Positions 43,601-53,150 of a DNA stretch of 54,865 bases are shown piece by piece. Position 1 is the first letter of the stretch. Every line of letters begins with the position of its first letter. Source of the DNA: RGIG4140 sp045532865 (GTDB taxonomy: Bacteria > Pseudomonadota > Alphaproteobacteria > CAAHEQ01 > UBA3637); contig JAZSGT010000025.1 of NCBI GenBank assembly GCA_045532865.1, positions 1-54,865 of the forward strand, in the 5' to 3' direction. Both the position numbers and the translations under genes were made by a program. Below the pieces are notes generated by a model. The model was not told the DNA's origin. It saw only the letters and a program-made list of their open reading frames with translations, and made no database searches.

Positions 43601-45679
43601 TTAGGCGTCAAGCATTTGCTGAAATTCTTTTTCACTTAAAATAGTTATGCCTAATTTTTCAGCTGTTGTAAGCTTGCTTCCGGCAGCAGTTCCTGCAATG
43701 ACAAAATCTGTTTTGCTTGAAACAGAGCTTGCGACCTTTGCTCCCATACTCAAGGCTTTTGCTTTTGCTTCTGACCTGGTCATTGTTTCAAGTGTTCCAG
43801 TAAAAATGAGTGTTTTGTTGGAAAAAGGTGTTTCCTTTTGTTGTGGGGCTACAAAGTCTAAAACAGATATTTTTTTTGTTAATCCTTCAAGGAGTTGTTG
43901 ATTGTGTGGTTCTTGAAAAAAATCAACAATAAAATCAGCCATAACAGGACCAATTCCCTCGATTTGGGTTAAAATATCCAAAGCATTTTCTTGTCGTACA
44001 GTATTATAAAAATGTTCCCATGAAATAAACTGTTTTGCAAGTAGTCTAGCTGTTGCTGTTCCTGTTTCACGAATACCTAATGCATAGATAAATCTTTCCA
44101 ATGAAATTTTAGTTGCCTCTTTTATAGCGTCAAAAAGTTTTTCAGCAGATTTTGTTCCCCATCCTTCTTTGCAAATAAGTTCAAGGGCGTGGTTTTCTTC
44201 TAAATAAAACAAATCAAGCGCATTTTTAATCCAACCAATATTAAAGAATGTTTCAATATTTTTATCGCCTAAGCCTTCTATATTGAGGGCATCTTTTGAT
44301 ACAAAATGTTTGAGTGCTTCAATTTGTTGAGCAGGACATATGAGTTCTCCTGTGCAATAAATGATAGCATCTTCACCTTCTTTTTTTGCGATAGAACCAC
44401 AAATTGGGCAAACTGTTGGAAAAACAAAAGGTTTAGAATCGGGTTCTCTTTTTTCAGGAATAGATTGTACGATTTGAGGGATAACATCTCCAACGCGTTG
44501 AACAATAACGGTGTCTCCAATACGAATATCTTTACGGTCAATTTCATCTTTGTTATGTAATGTAGCATGTTTTACAATCACACCACCAACATTGACAGGC
44601 TCCAAATCAGCAACAGGTGTAAGAGCGCCTGTTCTTCCAACTTGAATGCGAATATTTAATAATTTAGTGATGGCTTGTTCGGCAGGGAATTTATGTGCAA
44701 TTGCCCATCTTGGAGATCTTGCAATAAAGCCCAATCTTTGTTGTAACTCTAAGTTGTTAACTTTATATACAACACCATCAATATCATAATCTAAAGAACT
44801 TCTTTTTTCAGACAATTTGTTGAAAAAATCAATCATTTCTTTTGTGTTTTTGCAAATTTTAATTTCTGGATTAACAGGGAAGCCCCATTTTTTTAGTGTT
44901 TGTAAATATTCAAAGTGGGTTTTAAATTGGTTTGATGAGTTTTCGCCACACGCATATGCAAAAAGGCTTAGTTTTCTTTCTGCGGTAATGTTTGAATCTA
45001 ATTGTCTTAATGAACCGGCAGCAGCATTTCTTGGGTTTGCAAATATTTTTTGTTTTTTTTCTTCTTGAATTTTGTTGAGTTCAAAAAAATCTTTTTTTGA
45101 CATGTAAACTTCCCCACGAATATCAATAAGACTGGGGATTTGTGTGTCAAAAAGAGTATTTTTACCTTGAAGTTTAAGGGGTAGCTGTTTAATTGTTTTT
45201 AAATTATTTGTAATGTCTTCTCCGGTTGAGCCATCACCTCTGGTTGCCCCAGAATAAAGTAATCCATCTTTGTAAACAGCTGAAAAAGAAAGGCCATCAA
45301 TTTTTGGTTCGGCAACCATTTCTAGAGGGTCATTCTCCGAAAGACCTAAAAATCTTTTGATTTTATCAACGAAAGCATAAACGGCATCTTCAGTGAAAAT
45401 ATCCCCTAAAGATAACATAGGTACTGAGTGTGTAATTTTTTTAAAATCATCAGATATTTTTGAACCCACACGAAAAGAAGGGCTATCAGGTCTGATAAGT
45501 TCTGGAAATCTGGTTTCAATATCGGTGTTGCGATGTTTTAAACGATCATATTCAGCATCACTAACAAGTGGAGCATCATCTCGGTGATAAGCAATGTCTA
45601 ATTCATGTATTTTATTCGCAAGAAATAAAAGTTCATTTTGAGCTTCTTCATAAGTTAAATCAGAAACATTTTTTTGCAT
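43601..45679 (-). CDS. ligA: NAD+-dependent DNA ligase
   Basis: Seals nicks in replication and repair. 692 residues. Adenylation Lys126 lies in AEPKIDGLSF; the four-Cys zinc finger is CPICG...YCTGELICPAQ; HhH motifs (LTQIEGIGPVMA) and a C-terminal BRCT domain (TLIFTGTLETMTRSEAKA) follow. ATG 45679 has GGAG 6 bp upstream; the in-frame ATG at 45691 does not. Last of bamD-recN-ligA. Confidence 0.97.
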   Translation of the reverse strand: MQKNVSDLTYEEAQNELLFLANKIHELDIAYHRDDAPLVSDAEYDRLKHRNTDIETRFPELIRPDSPSFRVGSKISDDFKKITHSVPMLSLGDIFTEDAVYAFVDKIKRFLGLSENDPLEMVAEPKIDGLSFSAVYKDGLLYSGATRGDGSTGEDITNNLKTIKQLPLKLQGKNTLFDTQIPSLIDIRGEVYMSKKDFFELNKIQEEKKQKIFANPRNAAAGSLRQLDSNITAERKLSLFAYACGENSSNQFKTHFEYLQTLKKWGFPVNPEIKICKNTKEMIDFFNKLSEKRSSLDYDIDGVVYKVNNLELQQRLGFIARSPRWAIAHKFPAEQAITKLLNIRIQVGRTGALTPVADLEPVNVGGVIVKHATLHNKDEIDRKDIRIGDTVIVQRVGDVIPQIVQSIPEKREPDSKPFVFPTVCPICGSIAKKEGEDAIIYCTGELICPAQQIEALKHFVSKDALNIEGLGDKNIETFFNIGWIKNALDLFYLEENHALELICKEGWGTKSAEKLFDAIKEATKISLERFIYALGIRETGTATARLLAKQFISWEHFYNTVRQENALDILTQIEGIGPVMADFIVDFFQEPHNQQLLEGLTKKISVLDFVAPQQKETPFSNKTLIFTGTLETMTRSEAKAKALSMGAKVASSVSSKTDFVIAGTAAGSKLTTAEKLGITILSEKEFQQMLDA

Positions 45680-45700
45680 ATGATTCTCCAATTGTACATA

Positions 45701-47368
45701 TTAAAGTAAGAGTTGTTTTTCAAGCAATTCTTTTGCCATGCTTTCTGCTGTTTGTGTGATTTTTGAACCAGAAAGCATGCGTGCAATTTCAGTTAAACGC
45801 GACTTTTCATCTAGTTTTTTAACAGACGTGATGATTTTCCCTTCTTTTTCAGATTTTGAAACCGTAAAATGCTGTTCTCCATATGATGCAACTTGTGGTG
45901 CATGGGTAACAGATAAAACCTGACATTCTTTAGAAAGGCGATACAATCTTGATCCAATAGCATCTGCTGTTGCCCCCCCGACACCACTATCAATTTCATC
46001 AAAAATTAATGTTGGCAAAGCAGATTCTTTTGCTAAGTTAACTTTCAGAGCTAACATAAATCTTGAAAGTTCTCCACCAGATGCAACTTTGTTTAACGAA
46101 GAAAAAGGTGTGCCACTGTTTGTTGAAACAAGGAACTCAACATTGTCAATACCTGTTTCAGAATAAGTTTCTTTTTTTGAAATATGTGTTTTAAAATCGG
46201 CTTTTTCAAGTTTGAGGGCTGGTAATTCTTTTTTGACACTTTTGTCAAGAAGTTGAGCTGCTTTTTGTCTTTTTTGAGATAGAATTTCAGCTTGATTAAG
46301 GTAATTAGTTAAAGCGAGTTCTTCATCTTTGGATAACTTATCTAAAAGAAAATCAGCTTTTTCAATATCATTTAATTCTTGGCGTAATTTTTCAATTAGA
46401 GCTGGTAATTCATCAATGCTTGTTTGGTGTTTTCTGGCTAGTGCCCTTAAAGAAAAAAGTCGATCATCAATAATTGGTAATTCAGATGTGTCTCCCCAAT
46501 TGCTTGTGATCTGTTCTAATTTTTCAAGCGTTTCAGAAATTAAATCTTGCGCTTGATAAACACATTCGGCTACTTCTTTAAATGTTGCTTCTTCGTATTT
46601 TGATGCTTTTTCTATTTGTCTAATAGCGAGGTTAAGTTGGTGTGAAATGCCTTTAGTATCATCGCCTAATAATTGAAAAGCCGTATTTGTGCATTCAAGA
46701 ATTTTTTCACTATTCATTAAAGTTGTTCTTTTTTGAATAAGAGTGGTTTCTTCATTTTTTTGAGGGTTAATATTTTCCAAATCAATTAAGCTTTGTTCTA
46801 TATATTCTTTTTGCTGAGTTAATTGTTCTATTTTTTTGTAAGCATTTTGTTTCGCATTGTGTGCTTCTTTATAGATGGACCAGAGTTCTTTTGTTTTTTG
46901 AGTTTCCGTGTTTAATTTGCCAAAAAGATCTAATAAAGAAAGATGAGTCGCAGGATTTAATAACCCGTGTGTTGAAAATTGTCCATGAATTTCTACTAAA
47001 TTTTCACCAATTGATTTTAAAAGAGCAACGCTGACACTTTGATCGTTTATAAAGGATTTATTTTTCCCTTCTTTTGTAACAATTCGTCGGATGATTAAAG
47101 TGTCATCTTCCATTTCAATCCCTTGTTCGTTTAAAATATCTAAAACAGAAGTAGGAATATTTGAAAATTCAGCAGTGACAGAAAGTTGATTTTCTTCATG
47201 TCTTACAAGGCAAGTATCTGCTCTTGCACCCAAAATCAAAGAAAGGGAGTCAAGCAAAATTGACTTTCCAGCACCGGTTTCTCCAGTAAAAACGCCCAGG
47301 CCTTTTTCAAAAGTTAAATCAAGCTTGTCAATTAAAACAACATTACGAATTGACAGGGATGTAAGCAT
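45701..47368 (-). CDS. recN: DNA repair protein RecN
   Basis: An SMC-like ATPase for double-strand break repair, 555 residues. Walker A GETGAGKS near residue 29, coiled coils in the middle, signature VASGGELSRFMLAL and Walker B PTLIFDEIDSGVGGATAD near the end. It abuts bamD with no intergenic base. Confidence 0.97.
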   Translation of the reverse strand: MLTSLSIRNVVLIDKLDLTFEKGLGVFTGETGAGKSILLDSLSLILGARADTCLVRHEENQLSVTAEFSNIPTSVLDILNEQGIEMEDDTLIIRRIVTKEGKNKSFINDQSVSVALLKSIGENLVEIHGQFSTHGLLNPATHLSLLDLFGKLNTETQKTKELWSIYKEAHNAKQNAYKKIEQLTQQKEYIEQSLIDLENINPQKNEETTLIQKRTTLMNSEKILECTNTAFQLLGDDTKGISHQLNLAIRQIEKASKYEEATFKEVAECVYQAQDLISETLEKLEQITSNWGDTSELPIIDDRLFSLRALARKHQTSIDELPALIEKLRQELNDIEKADFLLDKLSKDEELALTNYLNQAEILSQKRQKAAQLLDKSVKKELPALKLEKADFKTHISKKETYSETGIDNVEFLVSTNSGTPFSSLNKVASGGELSRFMLALKVNLAKESALPTLIFDEIDSGVGGATADAIGSRLYRLSKECQVLSVTHAPQVASYGEQHFTVSKSEKEGKIITSVKKLDEKSRLTEIARMLSGSKITQTAESMAKELLEKQLLL

Positions 47369-48124
47369 TTATTTCTCTTTAGTATATTTTTGAATCATTT
47401 GATTTGTTTTTGCTGTCCATGGACTTTTAGGATAATAGTGAACCAACAATGCTTGCATTTGAATAGCTTGAGGTATCATACCAAGAGCCGTGTAGCAAGT
47501 CGCTAACCTGTATAACGCTTCTGATGATTGATTTGCGTGAGGGTGCTCAATTAAAACAGATTGAAAACGGTTAAGAGCTGGCAAGTATTCTTTATTTTTC
47601 AAATAATATCTACCAACAGACATTTCTTTTCCTGCAAGGTGAGATGCAATTTCTTTTAGTTTTACATTGACATCTGGAACATAAACAGAATTTGGAAAAC
47701 GATAGATTAATTCCTTAAATGTATCTAACGCATCTTCAGTCATTTTTTGTTCACGGCTTACATCTGATATTTGTTCAAAATAACAAAGGCCTTTGAGATA
47801 ATACGCATATGCTATATTTTTGTTGCCTGGGTGAAGTTGAATAAATCTGTCAAGAGCTAAAATGGCATCATCATATTTATCAGCTTGATAGAATGAATAA
47901 GCTGTCATGATTTGAGCTCTTGGGGCCCAAATAGAATATGGATGCTGTCTTTCAACTTCATCAAAATAACGAGCAGCTTCTTCATAATCTTTTTGGGTAA
48001 AATAATCATGCCCTTGATTGTAAAGATGTTCAACAGGAGTGTCAGGGATAGATACATCACCAGCAGCACAAGCTGCTAAAAAAGAGCTCAAGAAAAGACA
48101 TGTAAGAGTTTTAATTTTTTTCAT
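47369..48124 (-). CDS. bamD: Outer membrane assembly lipoprotein BamD
   Basis: Essential part of the BAM complex that inserts outer-membrane proteins. 251 residues. The lipoprotein signal MKKIKTLTCLFLSSFLAAC ends in the lipobox Cys19. Then TPR repeats (YNQGHDYFTQKDYEEAARYF, YYLKNKEYLPALNRF). ATG 48124 follows AAGGA; the longer upstream reading adds 70 residues without a signal. Order bamD-recN-ligA is typical of alphaproteobacteria. Confidence 0.96.
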   Translation of the reverse strand: MKKIKTLTCLFLSSFLAACAAGDVSIPDTPVEHLYNQGHDYFTQKDYEEAARYFDEVERQHPYSIWAPRAQIMTAYSFYQADKYDDAILALDRFIQLHPGNKNIAYAYYLKGLCYFEQISDVSREQKMTEDALDTFKELIYRFPNSVYVPDVNVKLKEIASHLAGKEMSVGRYYLKNKEYLPALNRFQSVLIEHPHANQSSEALYRLATCYTALGMIPQAIQMQALLVHYYPKSPWTAKTNQMIQKYTKEK

Positions 48125-48243
48125 AATTAGTCCTTTTGTTTTTTTTATTATGCTAGCAATAAATAATACAAATTTCAACTTTTTTCTTTGCTGAAAAACA
48201 AAAACATCTAAATATATGTGATGCTTTTTTTTGAAAAAATGGT

Positions 48244-48271
48244 TTGACTTTTTAGGGTTAATTGATATCAT
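48244..48271 (+). promoter_or_regulatory. Promoter of pckG
   Basis: TTGACT (48244-48249), 16 bp, and TATCAT (48266-48271, 5 of 6). The start would be near 48278, so the coding start is ATG 48308 and not 48278. Confidence 0.7.
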
Positions 48272-48307
48272 GAATTTATGATTCACTTTTTTAGGAGAGG
48301 GACAAAG

Positions 48308-50119
48308 ATGGAAAAATATCCAACAAAAAATCAAAAAGTTATAGATTGGGTAAACTCAGTTGCAAAGATAACGGAGCCAGATGAAATTTATTGGTGTGAC
48401 GGAACAGAAAAGGAAAATAAAAAGATTTGTTCACTTTTGGTGGAAAATGGAACTTTTATTCCTTTGAATCCTAAAAAACGTCCCAATAGTTTTTTGGCTC
48501 GTTCAAACCCAAAAGATGTAGCTCGTGTTGAAAGCAGAACATTTATTTGCTCTGAAAAAGAAATTGATGCTGGACCGACAAACAATTGGGCACCTCCTAA
48601 AAAGATGAAGAAAACACTTTCAAAATTAATGAAAGGTTGCATGCGTGGTAGAACTATGTATGTTATTCCATTTTCTATGGGTCCATTGGGTTCAAATATT
48701 GCACAAATAGGGGTTGAGATTACAGACTCCCCTTATGTTGTTGCAAATATGCGTATTATGACACGCATGGGTAAAAAAGTGTGGACTGTTTTAAAAGATA
48801 AAGATTTTGTCCGTTGCTTTCATTCTGTTGGGGCACCTCTTAAAAAAGGCGAAAAAGATGTTGCATGGCCATGTAATCCTGAAAAAACATATATTACGCA
48901 TTTTCCAGAAACAAAAGAAATTATCTCTTTTGGGAGTGGATACGGTGGAAATGCTCTTTTGGGTAAAAAATGTTTGGCATTGCGTATTGCAACGACTATG
49001 GCAAGAGAAGATGGTTGGCTTGCAGAACATATGCTCATTGTAGGACTTAAAAATAAAAAATTGGGATTAACTTCATACGTTGCAGCTGCATTCCCAAGTG
49101 CATGTGGTAAAACAAATATGGCAATGCTTATTCCCCCAAAAGCAATGGCTGATTGGGAAGTTTCAACTGTTGGAGATGATATTGCATGGATTAAACCGGA
49201 TGAAACAGGTCAATTAAGAGCAATTAATCCAGAAGCTGGATTCTTTGGTGTTGCGCCGGGTACTTCAATAAAAACAAATAAAAATGCTGTTGAATCATGT
49301 AGAGCAAATACCATTTTTACAAATGTTGCTTTAACAGATGATGGTGATGTTTGGTGGGAAGGCTTAACTGAAAAGGCTCCAAAACATTTGATTGATTGGC
49401 AAGGGAATGATTGGACACCAGATTGTGGAAGACCAGCAGCACATCCAAATTCACGTTTTACAGCTCCTGCAAGTCAATGTCCATCTATTGATGAAGAATG
49501 GGAAAATCCTGTGGGCGTTCCAATTGATGCATTTATTTTTGGGGGGCGTTTAGCAAGTAACACACCTCTTGTTTATCAATCATATAATTGGCAACATGGT
49601 GTGTTTTTAGCCAGTACAATGGGTTCCGAAAAAACAGCGGCAGCTGAAGGCAAAACAGGAGAAATTAGAAGAGATCCAATGGCCATGTTGCCATTTTGTG
49701 GATACAATATGGGTGATTATTGGTCACATTGGCTTTCAATGGGCGCAAAGCTTGATAAAAAACCACTCATTTTCCGTGTCAACTGGTTCAGAAAAGATAA
49801 GGAAGGACACTTTATGTGGCCTGGGTTTGGTGAAAACATGCGTGTTTTGGAATGGATTGTAAAACGCGTTAATGGGCAAGCAAACGCAACTGAAAGTGTT
49901 TTTGGATATTCTCCACGATATGAAGACTTGAGATGGAAAGGTTTGAGTATGACGGAAGAATGCTTTAATGAATTGATGAGTGTTGATGTTGATATGGCAT
50001 TGTCAGATGTTAAAGCGCAAAGTGATTATTTTAAAACACTTAGAAAACAAAAGCGTCTTCCTCAAGATTTTGAAGCTGAACTTTTGTTGCTTCAAAAACG
50101 ATTGGAAAGAAGAAAATAA
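48308..50119 (+). CDS. pckG: Phosphoenolpyruvate carboxykinase (GTP)
   Basis: Interconverts oxaloacetate plus GTP and PEP plus GDP and CO2. 603 residues. The P-loop/active-site AFPSACGKTNMAML contains the reactive Cys of the GTP type; VGDDIAWIK (metal), FGVAPGTS, IFTNVALTDDGDVWWEG and NWFRKD are family motifs. In a gut-type anaerobe it may run towards oxaloacetate, feeding succinate. The ribosome site GAGAGGGA precedes ATG 48308. Confidence 0.97.
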   Translation: MEKYPTKNQKVIDWVNSVAKITEPDEIYWCDGTEKENKKICSLLVENGTFIPLNPKKRPNSFLARSNPKDVARVESRTFICSEKEIDAGPTNNWAPPKKMKKTLSKLMKGCMRGRTMYVIPFSMGPLGSNIAQIGVEITDSPYVVANMRIMTRMGKKVWTVLKDKDFVRCFHSVGAPLKKGEKDVAWPCNPEKTYITHFPETKEIISFGSGYGGNALLGKKCLALRIATTMAREDGWLAEHMLIVGLKNKKLGLTSYVAAAFPSACGKTNMAMLIPPKAMADWEVSTVGDDIAWIKPDETGQLRAINPEAGFFGVAPGTSIKTNKNAVESCRANTIFTNVALTDDGDVWWEGLTEKAPKHLIDWQGNDWTPDCGRPAAHPNSRFTAPASQCPSIDEEWENPVGVPIDAFIFGGRLASNTPLVYQSYNWQHGVFLASTMGSEKTAAAEGKTGEIRRDPMAMLPFCGYNMGDYWSHWLSMGAKLDKKPLIFRVNWFRKDKEGHFMWPGFGENMRVLEWIVKRVNGQANATESVFGYSPRYEDLRWKGLSMTEECFNELMSVDVDMALSDVKAQSDYFKTLRKQKRLPQDFEAELLLLQKRLERRK

Positions 50120-50149
50120 AAAAGGGGGAGCTAAAAGCTCCCTTTTTTA
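50119..50149 (+). terminator. Terminator of pckG
   Basis: GGGAGCT (50126-50132) with AGCTCCC (50136-50142), AAA loop, preceded by A's and followed by TTTTTT. Confidence 0.88.
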
Positions 50150-50184
50150 TTGAAAAAAAATTTATTTAAAATGAGTTTTTAAAT

Positions 50185-51531
50185 TTATTTTTGTTGAACA
50201 TAAGCTTTTTGTTGGGGGTCATAAATAAATGTTTCAATGGGGTATGAAGTTTGCTCCCATTTAATTTTTAACATATTTTTATTTTGAACGAGTAGAGTTC
50301 CACAATCTGAAACTTGGCTTCTGCAAAAAATATTTTTATCTTCTTGTTGAATTAAAGTATCTGACCAAGCGTTGTGGATAACTTTATAATGTGTGTTTGA
50401 TAAATATGTGTATACATTTTTTTGAGGATGTTTTTTATATGTGAAAGATTGATTATCTTTTGTTTGAATTGTAATAGAATTATTTTCTTTTTTTAATGTT
50501 ATTTCTTCACCTGTGGATAATTTTATATATTTATTTTCTTTTTTATAAATATAGTCTTCTGTATTCGAGTCAGTGATGTAATATTTTTCGTTTGTTTTAG
50601 GTGGACAAAAAGAATTCTTATAGAAGCTAATATCTTCTTGAGGAACAATTTGTTTTTGCTTGTTGACTGTTTCAATTTTTTCAAGTAAAGCACATTTTTC
50701 ATCTAATGGATAAATAACTTGAATCTCTTTATCCTCAGGTATAAAAAATCTTGAAATAAGTTCTTGATGAATTTTTTTTGAGTTTTTTAACATGTCCTCA
50801 TAATAAGCATTTGAATTTGAAAAATGATATCGAACAAAAGTAAATGGCTCATAGATTGTTAACAACTCTCCACCATTAAATATAAATTGTTTCCAAAAAT
50901 CATAATCTTCAGCTGAAATATAAGATTCATTGTATCGAATATTATGTTTTTGAACAAAACTTTTTTTAAAAATAGCCGCAGCATTAGGAAAAGTATTGTT
51001 GAAGATAAAAGAAATTGCAAAATTATTTTTAACAGGTGTGTATTTGTTCCACTTAAGAATCTCTTGTGCTGAAAGTTTATCTTTTATATCGATTACAGTA
51101 CCACTTAAAGCTACATATTTGGGATTTTCTTCTAATATTTTGATGGATTTTTCAAGTCGGAAAGGAAGAGATTGATCATCTGAATCCATGATTGCAATAT
51201 ATTTTCCTTTTGCTTTATCCATACCTTTATTTCTTGAAAAAGAGATACCTTTATTTTCATCATTGATAAATAATTTTATACGATTATCTTTTTGAGCATA
51301 TTGTTGTGCTATGATAGCAGAAGTGTCTGTTGATGCATCATCAACAATGATTAATTCAAAATCTTTGTAAGTTTGATTTAAAATGGAATCGATTGCTCTT
51401 GGTAGTAAGTCAGCACGGTTGTAAACAGGCATAACAACAGATATAGTAGGTGTTGTGATTTTTTGATATCCATATATACATAATAAAGAAATAAGAGTTG
51501 TTGATGTGATGAGTTTAAATTTATTTTTCAT
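50185..51531 (-). CDS. GT2-family glycosyltransferase with membrane anchor and a C-terminal Cys-containing module
   Basis: 448 residues. A hydrophobic segment (about residues 6-22) is a signal anchor or signal peptide. The GT2 domain follows: ISVVMPVYNRADLLPRAIDSIL, LIIVDDASTD, MDSDDQSLPFRL, and SYISAEDYDFWKQF. The last ~190 residues are not part of GT2: beta-rich repeats such as FTYKKHPQKNVYTY and FIYDPQQKAYV, with W389, C403 and C410-GTL. The W-to-first-Cys distance (14) and the CxTL motif recur in the GT11 protein at 8233-9642. The start is uncertain (ATG 51543 or 51531; no clear ribosome site for either). Confidence 0.85.
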   Translation of the reverse strand: MKNKFKLITSTTLISLLCIYGYQKITTPTISVVMPVYNRADLLPRAIDSILNQTYKDFELIIVDDASTDTSAIIAQQYAQKDNRIKLFINDENKGISFSRNKGMDKAKGKYIAIMDSDDQSLPFRLEKSIKILEENPKYVALSGTVIDIKDKLSAQEILKWNKYTPVKNNFAISFIFNNTFPNAAAIFKKSFVQKHNIRYNESYISAEDYDFWKQFIFNGGELLTIYEPFTFVRYHFSNSNAYYEDMLKNSKKIHQELISRFFIPEDKEIQVIYPLDEKCALLEKIETVNKQKQIVPQEDISFYKNSFCPPKTNEKYYITDSNTEDYIYKKENKYIKLSTGEEITLKKENNSITIQTKDNQSFTYKKHPQKNVYTYLSNTHYKVIHNAWSDTLIQQEDKNIFCRSQVSDCGTLLVQNKNMLKIKWEQTSYPIETFIYDPQQKAYVQQK

Positions 51532-51608
51532 GTACGATAACAATGGGTTGATATTAAATTTTTTTTATTATCGCAACTTGATTAAAAATGTCAAGATTGT
51601 TTTTGAAA

Positions 51609-51642
51609 CTCCAGATTATGAAGGGAGGAACATAATCTGGAG
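51609..51642. other. Perfect 12-bp inverted repeat with a purine-rich loop
   Basis: CTCCAGATTATG (51609-51620) and CATAATCTGGAG (51631-51642) surround AAGGGAGGAA. As RNA it would be a stable hairpin with GGGAGG in the loop. There is no immediate T run on either side and no gene starts nearby, so it fits neither a standard terminator nor an obvious operator. The rest of 51532-51737 has no ORF I can support. Confidence 0.6.
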
Positions 51643-51737
51643 TAACGGGTTTATTTTTTTGTTAATAACATTTAAAATATGGGGATAAATATAAGCTATT
51701 CAATTGAACTTTGAGTTGTATTCAAAAGGCTTTTTAT

Positions 51738-51765
51738 TTGACTTTTTATGATTTTTTGCTACAAT
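51738..51765 (+). promoter_or_regulatory. Extended -10 promoter of the DUF2130 gene
   Basis: TTGACT (51738-51743), 16 bp, TACAAT (51760-51765), with TGC directly before the -10 (TGCTACAAT). Same -10, same extension and same spacing as the promoter inside the CRISPR repeats. The start near 51772 places ATG 51793 behind AGAGAGG. Confidence 0.8.
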
Positions 51766-51792
51766 CAAATCAAAAATTTAAGAGAGGAAAAA

Positions 51793-53001
51793 ATGCCAGA
51801 AATTAAATGCCCAAAATGCCAAAATGTTTTTACGGTTGATGAAACAGATTATGCTTTGATTGCATCCCAAATTCGAAATGTTGAATTTGAAAAAGAAATA
51901 AATGAGAAAACAGCTCAAGTTGTGAAAGAAAAAAATCAAGAGTTGCAATTACTTCAAATGAAAATGAATGCTGAAAAAGAAAAAGCTGTTTTTGATATTT
52001 TAAAAGAGGTGGAACGGTTGAAAGCGCAAGTTTCAACTTTTGATAAAGATAAAGCCTTGGCACTAAGTGAGGCATTGGCAATTCAAAAAGAAGAAATCGC
52101 ATTCAAAGAACAAGAAATTTTAAAATTAAAGGGGCAGTTAAATGATTCTCAAAAAGATTCTTTGTTGAGAGAAAAATCTTTGAAAGAAAATTTTGAAGTT
52201 CAGTTAAAAGCAAAGGATGAAACAATTTCTTTTTATAAAGATTTAAAAACAAAAATGTCGACCAAAATGGTTGGGGAAACTTTGGAACAGCATTGTGAAA
52301 TTGAATTTAATAAATTGCGTTCAACAGCGTTTCCAAATGCTTATTTTGAAAAAGATAATGATTCAAAAACGGGGAGTAAAGGGGATTACATTTTTAAAGA
52401 ATCAACAGAAGATGGGATTGAGTTTATCTCCATTATGTTTGAGATGAAAAACGAAATGTCAACAACGGCTACAAAGCACAAAAATGAAGATTTCTTTAAG
52501 GAATTGGATAAGGATAGGAATGAAAAAGGATGTGAATATGCTGTGTTGGTTTCTTTGTTGGAAGCTGATAATGAACTTTATAACACGGGAATTGTTGATG
52601 TTTCGCACAAATACCCAAAAATGTATGTAATTAGGCCACAGTTTTTTATTTCTATGATTTCTTTGCTTAGAAATGCAGCGCTTAATTCTGTTCAATATCG
52701 TAAACAAGTGGCAGAATTTAAAAATCAAAATATCGATATTTCAAAATTTGAAGATGATATGAATGATTTTAAAGATAAGTTTTCACGTAATTTTCAATTA
52801 GCCAGTGATAAATTTAGAAAAGCGATTGACGAAATTGATAAGACCATTGATCATCTTCAAAAAACAAAAGATGCGTTATTATCGTCTGAAAATAACTTGA
52901 GATTGGCGAATAATAGGGCGCAAGATTTAACAGTTAAACGCTTAACAAGGAACAATCCAACCATGAAACAAATGTTTGATGCGTTGAAAAATGAAAATTA
53001 A
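51793..53001 (+). CDS. DUF2130-family coiled-coil protein
   Basis: 402 residues. An N-terminal zinc ribbon half (MPEIKCPKCQNVF), a long coiled coil (about residues 30-165), then the DUF2130 domain: MVGETLEQHCEIEFNKLR, GSKGDYIF, and an acidic/Lys-rich nuclease-like core (EMKNEM). Relatedness to restriction-endonuclease-like folds has been suggested for DUF2130; the function is not known. It has its own promoter; an upstream ATG at 51748 would fall before the predicted start of transcription. Confidence 0.85.
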   Translation: MPEIKCPKCQNVFTVDETDYALIASQIRNVEFEKEINEKTAQVVKEKNQELQLLQMKMNAEKEKAVFDILKEVERLKAQVSTFDKDKALALSEALAIQKEEIAFKEQEILKLKGQLNDSQKDSLLREKSLKENFEVQLKAKDETISFYKDLKTKMSTKMVGETLEQHCEIEFNKLRSTAFPNAYFEKDNDSKTGSKGDYIFKESTEDGIEFISIMFEMKNEMSTTATKHKNEDFFKELDKDRNEKGCEYAVLVSLLEADNELYNTGIVDVSHKYPKMYVIRPQFFISMISLLRNAALNSVQYRKQVAEFKNQNIDISKFEDDMNDFKDKFSRNFQLASDKFRKAIDEIDKTIDHLQKTKDALLSSENNLRLANNRAQDLTVKRLTRNNPTMKQMFDALKNEN

Positions 53002-53085
53002 CATAAAGAAATTTTGTAAAAACAAGGCGTTATTTTAATTTTTTAAGTCTTTTTTACTATTTATTAACTTTTATCTGCTAATCCT

Positions 53086-53118
53086 AAAGTGTAGCTACAC
53101 TTTTGCATAGGTTTATGC
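53086..53118. promoter_or_regulatory. Palindromes upstream of the adhesin gene
   Basis: AAAGTGTAGCTACACTTT (53086-53103) is an 18-bp perfect palindrome; GCATA-GGTT-TATGC (53105-53118) follows at once. Together they lie 33-65 bp before ATG 53151, in the probable promoter or leader. An operator for a dimeric regulator is a fair guess; no promoter hexamers stand out. Confidence 0.5.
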
Positions 53119-53150
53119 AGTATTTTAACGCGTAAAAAAAGAGGTATACC

